A DNA stretch of 39,337 nucleotides from Streptomyces roseochromogenus subsp. oscitans DS 12.976 (GCF_000497445.1 NZ_CM002285.1:3479316-3518652), one strand, 5' to 3'. Counted from the stretch's first letter, positions 22,867 through 31,086 are shown. Translations and numbers: made by a program. The notes: generated by a model not told the origin, from the letters alone.

Positions 22867-22878
22867 CTACACGCGTAG
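22867..22878. promoter_or_regulatory. Operator CTACACGCGTAG upstream of the nucleoside ABC operon
   Basis: One mismatch from CTACGCGCGTAG. It lies 77 bp upstream of the proposed ATPase start, in the 199-bp gap after the BMP gene. On the minus strand it runs into TAGCGT, a plausible -10 element. Confidence 0.7.
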
Positions 22879-22895
22879 AGTTGACACATTGTTAT

Positions 22896-22934
22896 GGCTC
22901 GGCGAGGGCCGTGGGACGACTCCCTCGCCGAGCC
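22896..22934 (-). terminator. Terminator after the BMP lipoprotein gene
   Basis: A perfect 13-bp stem, GGCTCGGCGAGGG (22896-22908) with CCCTCGCCGAGCC (22922-22934) and a 13-base loop, 55 bp past the BMP stop. It separates the BMP transcript from the ABC operon, which then has its own operator. Confidence 0.8.
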
Positions 22935-22989
22935 TGGGTCAGGCGGGCCGGACGGATCGGACGGGCCGGACCGACCGGGACCCGTCAGG

Positions 22990-24045
22990 TCACGGGGTGG
23001 TCTTGACCTTGATCTGACCGTCGATGATCTTCTTCTTCGCGGCGTCCAGCTTGGGCTGGATGTCCGTGAGGAAGCCGCCGCTCGTGGCGAGCGAGACACC
23101 GCCCTTGGCGAGCGAGTAGACGTTGTTGCCGGCGAGCGGCTTGCCGTCGTGGACGGACTTGATGAAGTCGTACACGCCGACGTCGACGTTCTTGACCATG
23201 GAGGTCAGGAACGAGCTCTTGTACTGGGCCAGACCCGGGATGTTGTACTGGTCGGAGTCCACGCCGATACCCCAGGCGCCCTTGACACCGTGCACGGCCT
23301 CGATCGCGCCGTTGCCGGAGGAGCCGGCGGCCGTGTAGATCACGTCGGCGCCGTTGTCGAGCATGCCCTGCGCGGCCTGCTGACCCTTGTCGGGGCTGGA
23401 GAAGCCGGAGGTGTCCTGGCCATGGGTCAGGTACTGGACGTCGACCTTGACCTTCGGGTTGGTGTCGTGGACACCCTGGGTGTAACCCGCCTCGAACTTC
23501 TTGATCAGCGGGTTGTCGACACCGCCGATGAAGCCGACGTGGTCCTTCTTGGTCTTCAGCGCGGCGGCGACACCGGCCAGGTAGGAGCCCTGCTCCTCGG
23601 TGAACGTGATGCTGTTGACGTTCTTGCCGCTCACGACCGAGTCGACGATGCCGAAGTTGATCTTCGGGTACTTCGCGGCGATCTTCTGCACGGCGGGGGC
23701 GTAGGTGTAACCGACGGCGACGATCGGGTTGTACCCCGCGTCGGCCAGGTCGGACAGCCGCTGCTCGCGGTCGGCCTCGGTGTCGGAGGTCTTGGCGGTC
23801 AGCTCCTTGATGGAACCGCTGAACTCCTTCTCGGCCTTGTCGGCACCGCGCGCGGCGGAGTCGTTGAAGGAACGGTCACCACGGCCGCCGACGTCGTAGG
23901 CGAGACCGATCTTGACACCCTTGCCGCCGCCTGCGGAGGAGGACGAGGTGGTGTTGTCGGAGGAAGTGCTGCCACACGCGGTGGCAGTCACGGCGAGTGC
24001 TGCGGTCGCGATACACGCAGCGGAAAGCTTGGCTACCCGGCGCAC
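22990..24045 (-). CDS. BMP-family nucleoside-binding lipoprotein
   Basis: 351 residues from the GTG at 24045, chosen for its AAGGAG site 7 bases upstream; the open frame extends to 24207 without a better start. The lipoprotein signal VRRVAKLSAACIATAALAVTATAC leads to lipidated C24, followed by a Ser/Gly-rich linker. The PBP1/BMP fold begins VKIGLAYDVGGRGDRSFNDSAARG, the family hallmark, and continues with NPIVAVGYTYAPAVQKIA, NSITFTEEQGSYLAGVAAAL, VGFIGGVDNPLIKKFEAGYTQG and GAWGIGVDSDQYN. It captures nucleosides outside the membrane and delivers them to the permeases encoded next door. It is transcribed separately, with its own operator at 24150-24161. High expression of the binding protein relative to the permeases would be normal. 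Confidence 0.93.
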   Translation of the reverse strand: MRRVAKLSAACIATAALAVTATACGSTSSDNTTSSSSAGGGKGVKIGLAYDVGGRGDRSFNDSAARGADKAEKEFSGSIKELTAKTSDTEADREQRLSDLADAGYNPIVAVGYTYAPAVQKIAAKYPKINFGIVDSVVSGKNVNSITFTEEQGSYLAGVAAALKTKKDHVGFIGGVDNPLIKKFEAGYTQGVHDTNPKVKVDVQYLTHGQDTSGFSSPDKGQQAAQGMLDNGADVIYTAAGSSGNGAIEAVHGVKGAWGIGVDSDQYNIPGLAQYKSSFLTSMVKNVDVGVYDFIKSVHDGKPLAGNNVYSLAKGGVSLATSGGFLTDIQPKLDAAKKKIIDGQIKVKTTP

Positions 24046-24149
24046 GGGAGGCTCCTTCACCTGACCTGAGCGCCTTGCAGGCGCTTGATGTGAGCACCAT
24101 GCCAGTGCTCGAGCCGGAACGCCCCGTCGGCGTCGGCTTCGCGGCATCG

Positions 24150-24161
24150 TAACGCGCGTAG
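24150..24161. promoter_or_regulatory. Operator variant TAACGCGCGTAG upstream of the BMP gene
   Basis: Two mismatches from CTACGCGCGTAG, with the right half intact. On the minus strand it overlaps TACGAT (24151-24146), a good TANNNT -10 element, about 105 bp before the start codon. The overlap with the -10 probably explains the two changed bases. Confidence 0.65.
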
Positions 24162-24279
24162 ATGTCGCAAAAAACCCCCTCTCGAAGCCGTTATCGATTC
24201 GAGGCAAACAGCATCTGAACTCGCGGTCCTGCCTCTTTCATGACGCTATTGCGCAGCATGTGCAAAAGGCCGAGGACCC

Positions 24280-24316
24280 TGTTGCGCCGGTCAGACGACC
24301 GTGTTGCGCCGGTCAG
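24280..24316 (+). repeat. Direct repeat of TGTTGCGCCGGTCAG
   Basis: Two identical 15-bp copies (24280-24294 and 24302-24316) with a 22-bp period, in the 343-bp gap between the BMP gene and the amidohydrolase gene. The same gap has the operator at 24150-24161, a hairpin at 24322-24343, and an ACTACG-type hexamer run (24356-24383). I see no gene in it. Confidence 0.7.
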
Positions 24317-24321
24317 GCGAA

Positions 24322-24343
24322 CGGCCCCCGAGCGCGGGGGCCG
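24322..24343 (-). terminator. Terminator after the amidohydrolase gene
   Basis: CGGCCCCC (24322-24329) and GGGGGCCG (24336-24343) form an 8-bp stem with a 6-base loop, 45 bp past the stop of the gene ending at 24389. Confidence 0.65.
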
Positions 24344-24388
24344 CACGCTCACTCCACTACGACTACGACTGACTATGACTACGAACCG

Positions 24389-25618
24389 CTACACGCCGTT
24401 CGGCTCCAGGAAAGCCGCCGCCGTGAACATCTCCACGCCGACCTTGATCGCGTGCTCGTCGGCGTCGAAATCACCCTGATGGAGGTCGCGCACGGTGCGC
24501 TCACCGGGGCGCCGTACGCCGAGGCGGGCCATGGCGCCCGGCACATGCTCCAGATACCAGGAGTAGTCCTCGCCGCCGAGGCTCTGCTCGGTGCTCTCGA
24601 CGGAGCGCCGGCCGCGCCGCGCGACCATCGCCCGGCGCAGCAGCTCGGTGGACTCCTTGTCGTTCACCACCGGCGGCACCCCGCGCACATAGGTGATCTC
24701 GGACTTGGCCCGGTGCAGGGTGGCGACCTCGTCGATGGCCGCGTGCACGATGTCGGGAGCCTGCCGCCAGGCGTCCAGGTCCAGGCAGCGCACGGTCCCG
24801 GACAGCTCGGCGTGCTGCGGGATCACGTTCGGCGCGTGGCCCGACTCGATCCGGCCCCAGGTGAGGACGAGGCCGACACGGGCGTCGACCCGGCGGCCGA
24901 TCACCGCGGGCACGTCGACGGCGACGCGGGCGGCGGCGGTCACCAGGTCGGTGGTCAGATGGGGCCGGGCGGTGTGCCCGCCGGGCCCGTCCAGGGCGAC
25001 CTCCAGCCGGTCGCAGGCGCTGGTGATCGCCCCGTGCCGCAGCCCGATCTTCCCGGCGTCGACGCGCGGGTCGCAGTGCACGGCGAGGATCCGCCCGACC
25101 CCGTTCAGCACGCCGTCCTCGATGGCGTCCAGGGCGCCCCCGGGCAGCACCTCCTCGGCGGGCTGGAAGAGCAGCCGCACCGGCCGGGGCAGCAGGCCCT
25201 TGGTGTGCAGGTCGGCAAGCACGAGCCCGGTGCCGAGCACGACGGTCGTATGCACGTCGTGCCCGCAGGCATGGGCCCGATCGGGCACGGTCGACTTGTA
25301 CGCGCAGTCGGTCTTGGTGTCCGGGATGGGCAGGGCGTCGATGTCCGCACGCAGGGCCAACAGGGGTACGGCCGAGCGCTCGCCCTCGGCCAGGCCGATG
25401 TCACAGACGAGTCCGGTTCCCTTGGCGAGCACCCGGGGCCGCAGCCCGGCCCGCTCCAGCCGCTCCTTGATCGCGGCTGTCGTACGGAACTCCTGATTGC
25501 CCAGCTCAGGGTGCATGTGCAAGTCGCGACGGAAGGCGATGAGTTCGGCGTGCAGGGCTTCGCTCAGCACGCCGGGGAGCACATCCCCCGCGAGGCCGGC
25601 CTCGGACTCTAGGGACAT
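24389..25618 (-). CDS. M20-family amidohydrolase/peptidase
   Basis: 409 residues from the ATG at 25618; a GTG at 25630 would add four residues. A cytoplasmic metalloenzyme of the M20D aminoacylase/amidohydrolase group. Motifs include FRRDLHMHPELGNQEFRT, RADIDALPI, the metal-binding HACGHDVHT (Cys and two His), FQPAEEVLPGGA with the catalytic glutamate pair, and a late EDYSWYLEHVPG. A dimerisation domain is inserted at about 185-300 (GPGGHTARPH, NVIPQHAELSGTVR). Members hydrolyse N-acyl or N-carbamoyl amino acids and related amides; the true substrate is unknown. It lies upstream of the nucleoside transporter on the same strand but carries no CTACGCGCGTAG site, so membership of that regulon is doubtful. 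Confidence 0.9.
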   Translation of the reverse strand: MSLESEAGLAGDVLPGVLSEALHAELIAFRRDLHMHPELGNQEFRTTAAIKERLERAGLRPRVLAKGTGLVCDIGLAEGERSAVPLLALRADIDALPIPDTKTDCAYKSTVPDRAHACGHDVHTTVVLGTGLVLADLHTKGLLPRPVRLLFQPAEEVLPGGALDAIEDGVLNGVGRILAVHCDPRVDAGKIGLRHGAITSACDRLEVALDGPGGHTARPHLTTDLVTAAARVAVDVPAVIGRRVDARVGLVLTWGRIESGHAPNVIPQHAELSGTVRCLDLDAWRQAPDIVHAAIDEVATLHRAKSEITYVRGVPPVVNDKESTELLRRAMVARRGRRSVESTEQSLGGEDYSWYLEHVPGAMARLGVRRPGERTVRDLHQGDFDADEHAIKVGVEMFTAAAFLEPNGV

Positions 25619-25851
25619 CAATTGCTTCACCCTCTGAAGGGTAGGACGCCCGGGTGGTCAACTACCCCTCGATCAACAAAAGTTCAGCCCGTTAGGGGAA
25701 GAAAATCTGACCGGCGGACGCATGGCGGCGGACTCGGATGGGTACAACCTCTGTTTCTCCCTCCACGCATACCACGCCGTATGACATTCACGCGCGCCAT
25801 GTCCACGAACCGGACCCCGCCCCGGTCTCCCTCTCGGTAAGGTCCGCAGCC

Positions 25852-26508
25852 GTGACCGAGACCTTTCTGCGGACCACCCGCAGCTCCTACGACGCGATCG
25901 CCAAGGACTACGCGGCCCAGTTCCCGGCCGGCGGCTGGCATCCGCTCGACCGCACCCTGATCACCGCCTTCACCGAGCTGGTCACCGGGCACGGCACGGC
26001 TCCCGTGGCCGACGTGGGCAGCGGCCCCGGCCACGTCACCGCGCTCCTCGACGAGCTGGGCGTGCCCGTCTTCGGCGTCGACCTCTCCCCCGCGATGGTG
26101 GCGCTGGCCCGCGGCACATATCCCCAACTGCGCTTCCACATCGGCTCGATGACGTCCCTGGACCTGCCGGACGCCACCCTGGGCGGCATCCTCGCCCTGT
26201 ACTCGACGATCCACGTCCCCGACGCCCACCTGCCGACGGCCTTCGCCGAGTTCCACCGCACCCTGCTGCCCGGCGGCCACGCCCTCCTCGCCTTCCAGAC
26301 CGCCATGGAACCCGGCCGCCTCCACCTGCCGGAGCGCTTCGGCCACGAGATCGACCTGGACTACTACTGGCGCACTCCGGACCAGGTCAGCGCCCTGCTG
26401 ACCGAGGCGGGCCTGGAGCTGGTGGCGACGGTACGCCGGGAACCGGCCGCTGAAGAAACCCTGGCACGGGCGTTCGTCCTGGCCCGCAGGCCCGCCGGCG
26501 AGGCCTGA
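25852..26508 (+). CDS. Class I SAM-dependent methyltransferase
   Basis: 218 residues from the GTG at 25852. The frame is open upstream, but the usual N-terminus of this family, VTETFLRTTRSSYDAIAKDYA, begins here. The SAM-binding loop is VADVGSGPGHVTALL (about residues 58-72). The acidic residue after strand 2 is in FGVDLSPAMVALAR, and the strand 4 region is LGGILALYSTIHVPD. A TAAGGT element (25838-25843) about 9 bases before the GTG and a weak ribosome binding site suggest a leaderless or near-leaderless message. The substrate is unknown; it resembles small-molecule methyltransferases. It converges with the next gene with a 10-bp gap. Confidence 0.88.
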   Translation: MTETFLRTTRSSYDAIAKDYAAQFPAGGWHPLDRTLITAFTELVTGHGTAPVADVGSGPGHVTALLDELGVPVFGVDLSPAMVALARGTYPQLRFHIGSMTSLDLPDATLGGILALYSTIHVPDAHLPTAFAEFHRTLLPGGHALLAFQTAMEPGRLHLPERFGHEIDLDYYWRTPDQVSALLTEAGLELVATVRREPAAEETLARAFVLARRPAGEA

Positions 26509-26518
26509 GCCCGGCCGG

Positions 26519-27502
26519 TCAGGAACCGGACGCGAGGTTCGTGGCCGCTTTGGCGGTCTGGAGGGTCCGGGCCAGGGGCACGGCGTCGCCGACGGCCCAG
26601 AAGTGCAGGTAGAAGAGGCGCGGCTGGTCGTTCAGAGAGTGATTGTGCAGCTCGACGACGCTGATCCCGCCGTTCCTCAGGATCTTGATGACCCGCTGCA
26701 CCTCGCTGGAGATCATGACGAAGTCCCCGGTCACGGCGGCACGCCCACCGCCTACGGGGAAGAAGGTGACAGCGGTCGTGACTCCCATGGCGCCCGGCAC
26801 GACACGGCCGCCGTCGCTGACCGTCTCCTGGCGGGCGAAGGAGAAACGGTAGCCGTCCTCGCTCCTGCCCTTGGCGCCGAGCGCGGCGTCGATGGCGGCG
26901 GTGTCGAGGCCGGCCGGCGGTGCCGTGTCGGGCTGGCGGGGCCCCGGGGTGGCGGTGGCGTCCAGACCGGCGCGCATGGCGCGGGCGAGGGCCACCGGAT
27001 CGACGGCGACCCCATGCACATGCGTCCACCACAGCGGGGGCCGATGGGCGGGAAGGTGCTTGTGAATCGCGGTCTGCGCCAGATCATGGGCCTGCAGGGC
27101 ATCGGTGACCCGCTGCAGCTCGGCCTCGGCGGCGACCACGTCGCCCATGAGCATCGTGCGGCCGTCCGGGTAACGGGCGAACGCCGCGTACGACGCCTCC
27201 ACCAGCCCGCCGACCCCGTGCGAGGACAGATCCAGGTCATAGCGGGGAAACGTCAAGCGGTACACGACACCGCTCGCGCCCAGCCCACCCACGCCGTCCA
27301 GCTCCTCGGCCACGGCCTGCCAGTCCGCCGGATGCGTCACGAGCGGCCGCTGGAGCGACTCGGGTGCGTCACCGCGACCGTCCTCTCCGAGCGGGTCGAG
27401 GGCCTGCGCCACGGGAGCCTCGGCCAGGGCGGAGGCCAGCGCGCCGCCCGCCGCGAGGAAACCGCGCCGCGACGTCCGCAGCGTGCTGCCGTTCGACTCC
27501 AT
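26519..27502 (-). CDS. LppY/LpqO-like (DUF1259) secreted protein with Tat signal
   Basis: 327 residues from the ATG at 27502 (AAGGGG about 8 bases upstream). A twin-arginine signal, TSRRGFLAAGGALASALAEAPVAQA, lies at about residues 9-33, so the folded protein should be exported by the Tat pathway. The rest is a duplicated domain of the DUF1259 type. Repeat one has GVVYRLTFPRYDLDL, TMLMGDVVAAEAELQRV and PPLWWTHVHGVAVDPVALARAM. Repeat two has ITAL-type VTGDFVMISSEVQRVIKIL, VVELHNHSLNDQPRLFYLHFWAVGD and ALARTL-like ends. The paired His residues (HVHG, HNH, LHF) suggest metal binding. Mycobacterial LppY and LpqO belong here as lipoproteins; this version has no lipobox. Function unknown. Confidence 0.8.
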   Translation of the reverse strand: MESNGSTLRTSRRGFLAAGGALASALAEAPVAQALDPLGEDGRGDAPESLQRPLVTHPADWQAVAEELDGVGGLGASGVVYRLTFPRYDLDLSSHGVGGLVEASYAAFARYPDGRTMLMGDVVAAEAELQRVTDALQAHDLAQTAIHKHLPAHRPPLWWTHVHGVAVDPVALARAMRAGLDATATPGPRQPDTAPPAGLDTAAIDAALGAKGRSEDGYRFSFARQETVSDGGRVVPGAMGVTTAVTFFPVGGGRAAVTGDFVMISSEVQRVIKILRNGGISVVELHNHSLNDQPRLFYLHFWAVGDAVPLARTLQTAKAATNLASGS

Positions 27503-27629
27503 GGGCCGTCCCCTTGTCCCTCGACCGACTGTTCGGATCAGACAGGATGGACGACTCGCGCCACTGGGCCGTGGACGCCACGACCGAGTTTCGCCTGGTC
27601 GCGGGACCGGAGTACGGCGTTTGCCACGG

Positions 27630-28040
27630 TCACGCGGCCCCCAGCTCACACCACACGTACTTCCCCCGATCCCCGAACCGAGCCGTCGGCTGCCACCCCC
27701 AGTACTCCGCACAGGCCTTCACCAGCCCCAGACCTCTTCCGTCCTCCAGCTCCGCCACCTGCTCCAGCGGGCGAGGCGGGTCCGGCGGGGCGGGGTCGGT
27801 GTCCCAGGCCCCGATCCAGACGGTGCCCTCCGGGGTACGGCGGACCCTGAGGGCAGCGGGCCCCTTGGTGTGCCGTACGGCATTGGAGACCAACTCGGTC
27901 GCGAGGAGTTCGGCGGTGTCCACGATGCCGATGAGCCCGTGCAGGGTGAGGATCAGGCGCAGGGTGCGGCGGCAGACGGTGACGGCTCTGAGGTCGTTGG
28001 GGATGTAGAGCGTGTAGTCCCAGGCATCATTTTCGGGCAT
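27630..28040 (-). CDS. RsbW-like ATP-binding protein
   Basis: 136 residues with a GHKL/HATPase_c_2 fold. The N box is LLATELVSNAVRHT (about residues 46-59), the G1 box is GAWDTDPAPP, and the G2 box is ELEDGRGLGLVKACAEYWG (about 97-115). This is the anti-sigma-factor/serine kinase type (RsbW, SpoIIAB) that is very abundant in Streptomyces, most members having no known partner. The first Asp-x-Gly position reads WDTDP rather than DxGxG, which may weaken ATP binding. It is divergent from the XRE-DUF397 pair, the usual genomic neighbour of such proteins. Confidence 0.85.
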   Translation of the reverse strand: MPENDAWDYTLYIPNDLRAVTVCRRTLRLILTLHGLIGIVDTAELLATELVSNAVRHTKGPAALRVRRTPEGTVWIGAWDTDPAPPDPPRPLEQVAELEDGRGLGLVKACAEYWGWQPTARFGDRGKYVWCELGAA

Positions 28041-28244
28041 GCGTCATCAACTCCGGTATATGGTGAGGGGATTTGTCGTGCTGTGGCATTGCCGCAGCCG
28101 TCACGGCAGGGCGGAGCGGTGCGCTTCCGCTGCGTGTGCGGTGCATCACCGACGGTAGACCTAGCTTTTTAAGTCTTGCAAGCCGCTCCCGTAACCTGGC
28201 CCCCGAACGAGTGTTACCAGCAGGGGGGTTGGGAGGAGACAGTC

Positions 28245-29096
28245 ATGACTTTGAGAAGCGAACCAACAGCGCGTCAGATGCGGTTGGCGGTGGAGTTGCG
28301 CAGACTCCGCGACGCGGCTGGACTGTCGGCTCGCGAGGCGGCAACCCTGCTTGGTGTGAGCTCAGCGCAGATCAGCCAGATCGAGACCGGACTCACGGGC
28401 GTGAGCGAGAAGCGGCTGCGTCGTCTCGCCGCCAACTACTCCTGTACGGATGAAGAGTTGATCGGTGCCCTGGTAACTGTGGCGAAGGACCGCACCCGGG
28501 GCTGGTGGGAGGAGTACCGGGGGCTGCTGCCCACCCCCTTCCTCGACCTCGCCGAGTTGGAGCATCACGCAACGTTCCGACAGGACGTGGAGTTCCTTGT
28601 CGTCCCGGGCCTGCTTCAGACGGAGGACTACGCCCGAGCCGCGTTCTCCTCCAGAGTTCCCGAACTCCCGGGGGAGGAACTGGAGCAACGGGTGCGACAC
28701 CGGTTGCAGCGCAGGATCGTCCTCGATAGGCCTGACCCCGTGCCCTACAAGGCAGTTGTCCACGAGGCAGCACTCCGTATCAAGGTCGGTGATCGCGCTA
28801 CGTCACGAGTCCAGCTCACTCGTGTTCTGGAACTCTCCGAGGCCGACCACATCACGGTGCGCGTCATCCCGTTCGCGCTCGATGGTTTCGGGGCCGCTTG
28901 GTTCCCCGTGATGCTCGCCGGAGGCGCCGTGCCCAGGCTGGACACCGCCGTCCGTGAAGTCATCGACGGCAGCGGCTTCATCGACTCCGAGGCTCAACTC
29001 GGCGTTCTGCGAACAGTCTTTCGTAAAATGGAAGCGGCGTCACTCGACCCCACCCGTTCGCGCGACTTCATCCACAGACTGGCAAAGGAATTGTGA
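28245..29096 (+). CDS. XRE-family regulator with DUF5753 domain
   Basis: 283 residues from the ATG at 28245, with a very good GGGAGGAG site. The helix-turn-helix (about residues 15-70) reads LRRLRDAAGLSAREAATLLGVSSAQISQIETG. The remainder is the Streptomyces-specific DUF5753 domain: FLDLAELEHHATFRQDVEFLVVPGLLQTEDYARA, then YKAVVHEAALRIKVGD, then HITVRVIPFALDGFGAAWFPVML. Such regulators are nearly always paired with a small DUF397 protein, as here, in a layout compared to toxin-antitoxin and BldB/WhiJ-like systems that influence development. The stop is 8 bp from the DUF397 ATG. Confidence 0.92.
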   Translation: MTLRSEPTARQMRLAVELRRLRDAAGLSAREAATLLGVSSAQISQIETGLTGVSEKRLRRLAANYSCTDEELIGALVTVAKDRTRGWWEEYRGLLPTPFLDLAELEHHATFRQDVEFLVVPGLLQTEDYARAAFSSRVPELPGEELEQRVRHRLQRRIVLDRPDPVPYKAVVHEAALRIKVGDRATSRVQLTRVLELSEADHITVRVIPFALDGFGAAWFPVMLAGGAVPRLDTAVREVIDGSGFIDSEAQLGVLRTVFRKMEAASLDPTRSRDFIHRLAKEL

Positions 29097-29104
29097 GGCC
29101 CACC

Positions 29105-29302
29105 ATGAGCAGCGACCTCGGCAACTGGCGGAAGTCGTCCTACTCCGGCGGCAACGACGGAGCCAACTGCGTGGAAATCGCCGCCCGCCCCACCCACATA
29201 GCCATCCGCGACTCCAAGGACCCTGCCCTCGGCACCCTCACCATCCCCGCCGAAGCCTTCGCCCCTTTCATCCAAGCCCTGAAAGAGACCCAGCGCCCCT
29301 AG
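29105..29302 (+). CDS. DUF397-domain protein
   Basis: 65 residues from the ATG at 29105, with GAGG 7 bases upstream; a GTG at 29093 overlapping the XRE stop is also possible. The sequence is the DUF397 pattern: LGNWRKSSYSGGNDGANCVEIA, then IAIRDSKDPALGTLTI, then AFAPFIQALK. These small proteins accompany XRE-DUF5753 regulators and are thought to antagonise or modulate them. Confidence 0.92.
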   Translation: MSSDLGNWRKSSYSGGNDGANCVEIAARPTHIAIRDSKDPALGTLTIPAEAFAPFIQALKETQRP

Positions 29303-29330
29303 GCACCGTCCTGGCGATACGGTCAACGCC

Positions 29331-29771
29331 ATGATCAGTCAGATAGTGACGCTGGTGGGCGTGCTTGTGGGGGCGCTGACTTCGTACCTGTCCGTCACCG
29401 TGGCCGAACGGGCCAAGCATCGGCGCTCTTTGGCGACCCGCTGGGACGAACGGAAGCTCAACGCATACGTCGAGTACGCCACGTGTGTGAAGGAGGTGGC
29501 TGCCGTTGCGAAACACTCTCGCCTGGTCGAGGAAGGCTCAGACGCCCACAAGGAGTTCATGGCCGCGATGGAGGACGGCGAGCGCAGGCGCTCGGCGCGC
29601 TTCGAAACGCTCGTGCTGCTGGCAGCTCTTCCAGCTATTGAAGCAGCCCATAACGGCCGCAGCCGTACGACTTCACTCTGGCGCCGATGTGTCGTACGGC
29701 TTCTATCTCGAACGTCCCTCATATCTGTCCGTGGCAGTGGTGACGTGCTGCCCGAACCGCTCGCACGCTGA
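29331..29771 (+). CDS. Small membrane-anchored protein, possibly frameshifted C-terminus
   Basis: 146 residues from the ATG at 29331. One N-terminal membrane helix (ISQIVTLVGVLVGALTSYLSVTV) is followed by a basic-acidic helical region (RAKHRRSLATRWDERKLNAYVEYATCVKEVAAVAKHSRL) and ARFETLVLLAALPAIEAAH. This type is common in Streptomyces and usually continues in the same helical style with an N-x-x-LW motif. Here the last 40 or so residues (from about NGRSRTTSLWRR) lose that character and become Arg/Ser/Leu-rich, which suggests a small indel near 29650. Function unknown. Confidence 0.55.
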   Translation: MISQIVTLVGVLVGALTSYLSVTVAERAKHRRSLATRWDERKLNAYVEYATCVKEVAAVAKHSRLVEEGSDAHKEFMAAMEDGERRRSARFETLVLLAALPAIEAAHNGRSRTTSLWRRCVVRLLSRTSLISVRGSGDVLPEPLAR

Positions 29772-29878
29772 ACTGGGCTGCCCTGTCGAGACCGAGTAGT
29801 CCGTGAGCCAGTGGCCACCCGGCCTTGAATGGCCCAACACACTTGATGTGCCGGACGGTCCCTGGCAGGCCAACCGCC

Positions 29879-31024
29879 CTACGCCGGGCTCACCGCCGTC
29901 AGCCGGTGGACGTCCCGGGCCGTTCCCGTCACCCCCGACAGGAAGCCCTGGGCACGGGGGGAGGCGTTCTCGGTCAGCCAGGTCGGTTCGATGTCGCAGA
30001 CCGCCACGCGAACCCCGGTTCCGGCCAGCGCCAGCGGCAGGGTGTGGACGACCGTCGACGGGAAGCTGAGGACCGTACGGCCGATGGGGCCGCGGCGGGC
30101 GATCAGTTCCAGGGGGAGGTCCGGGCGGACGATCTCCAGGCCGGTCTCGGCGGCCAGGCGGTGGAGCTTCTCCGCGCTCTCCCGGCGGTGTGCGAAGTAG
30201 CGGGTCGCGCCGTGGGCCTTGGAGAGGCTGCGGACCGCTTCCATGTAGCGGTCGCCGTCCACGACGCCCGTCTCCACCAGGGACGTGCCCACCATGTCCG
30301 CGCCCCTGGTGATGCGCGGCGGGCCGAAGCGGGCCCGGGTCCAGGCGAAGTCGTTGACCGTGACCGTCACTCCGTCCGGGGTCTCCGTCACCGGCATGGA
30401 GGAGAAGACCTCGACCCGGCGGCGGGCGCTCGGCGTCAGGCGGCGGCGGGCCGAGGAAGAGACAGGAGCGAAGAGAAGGTCGCGCGCGCCGGGGCGGCCC
30501 TTGCGGTGCCAGCGGACCAGGCGTTCACCGCGGGCGAGTTGGGCGACGAACTCCATCGTCGCCGTGCCGTCGTCCACCACGACCAGGTCGCGGGCCCGGG
30601 TGATCGTCAGCAGCAGTTGTACGTAGCGGGAGAAGGGGTCTCCCATCACGATGCGGTCGGCCCTGCGGAGCGCCCCCGCCAGGCCGCCGATCGTCGAGAA
30701 GGGCGCGGCCGTACCGCCCCGCGCGTTCTCCCAGCGCACCCGGTACCCCTCGTCCCGGGCCAGGTCCGCCATGCGGCGCAGCTGGCCCCGGCTCATGGGG
30801 TCGGTCGGGGACAGGACGACGACCGTGAGGTCCGCGCCGGCCGGTGGCGAGGCACCGACCACCGTCCGCCTCACCTGCGCGGGCACGGACCCCAGCGGCT
30901 CCGGGTCCGCGCCGCGCAGGCCGTACAGATGCGCCCACTCCAGTACGTTCAGCAGCTGGACCGGGCTCTCCACGAAGGCGAGCGTGCGGGGAGGGTGGCC
31001 GGGCTGACCGGCGCGGGGGCTCAT
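29879..31024 (-). CDS. Sialyltransferase-like (GT-B) glycosyltransferase
   Basis: 381 residues from the ATG at 31024. Not a close match to any named family by eye, but it shows the three motifs shared by bacterial GT-B sialyltransferases and polysialyltransferases: an acidic D-D-G (VVVDDGTATMEF), an H-P-like catalytic region (RYFAHRRESAEKL), and a Ser/Thr pair for CMP binding (LSFPSTVVHTLPLAL). The N-terminus FVESPVQLLNVLEW is typical of Rossmann strand 1 in such enzymes. The HP motif is replaced by H-R, a deviation. It follows the nonulosonate synthase by 62 bp in the same operon and would transfer the CMP-activated sugar to a growing surface polymer. Confidence 0.65.
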   Translation of the reverse strand: MSPRAGQPGHPPRTLAFVESPVQLLNVLEWAHLYGLRGADPEPLGSVPAQVRRTVVGASPPAGADLTVVVLSPTDPMSRGQLRRMADLARDEGYRVRWENARGGTAAPFSTIGGLAGALRRADRIVMGDPFSRYVQLLLTITRARDLVVVDDGTATMEFVAQLARGERLVRWHRKGRPGARDLLFAPVSSSARRRLTPSARRRVEVFSSMPVTETPDGVTVTVNDFAWTRARFGPPRITRGADMVGTSLVETGVVDGDRYMEAVRSLSKAHGATRYFAHRRESAEKLHRLAAETGLEIVRPDLPLELIARRGPIGRTVLSFPSTVVHTLPLALAGTGVRVAVCDIEPTWLTENASPRAQGFLSGVTGTARDVHRLTAVSPA

Positions 31025-31086
31025 CGGCGTACGACCGTCCTGTCGTAAGGGAACCCGTGAGGGGACCAGTAAAGCGATCAGAACAC

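Noticed and set aside
24356..24383. ACTACG-type hexamer run as a CRISPR or attachment site
   Set aside because: Too short, no spacers, imperfect units; a minor simple repeat after the amidohydrolase gene.
29803..30069. Short plus-strand frame starting SQWPPGLEWP
   Set aside because: Most of it lies antisense to the sialyltransferase-like gene, with no ribosome binding site and a low-complexity Pro/Ser/Arg end.
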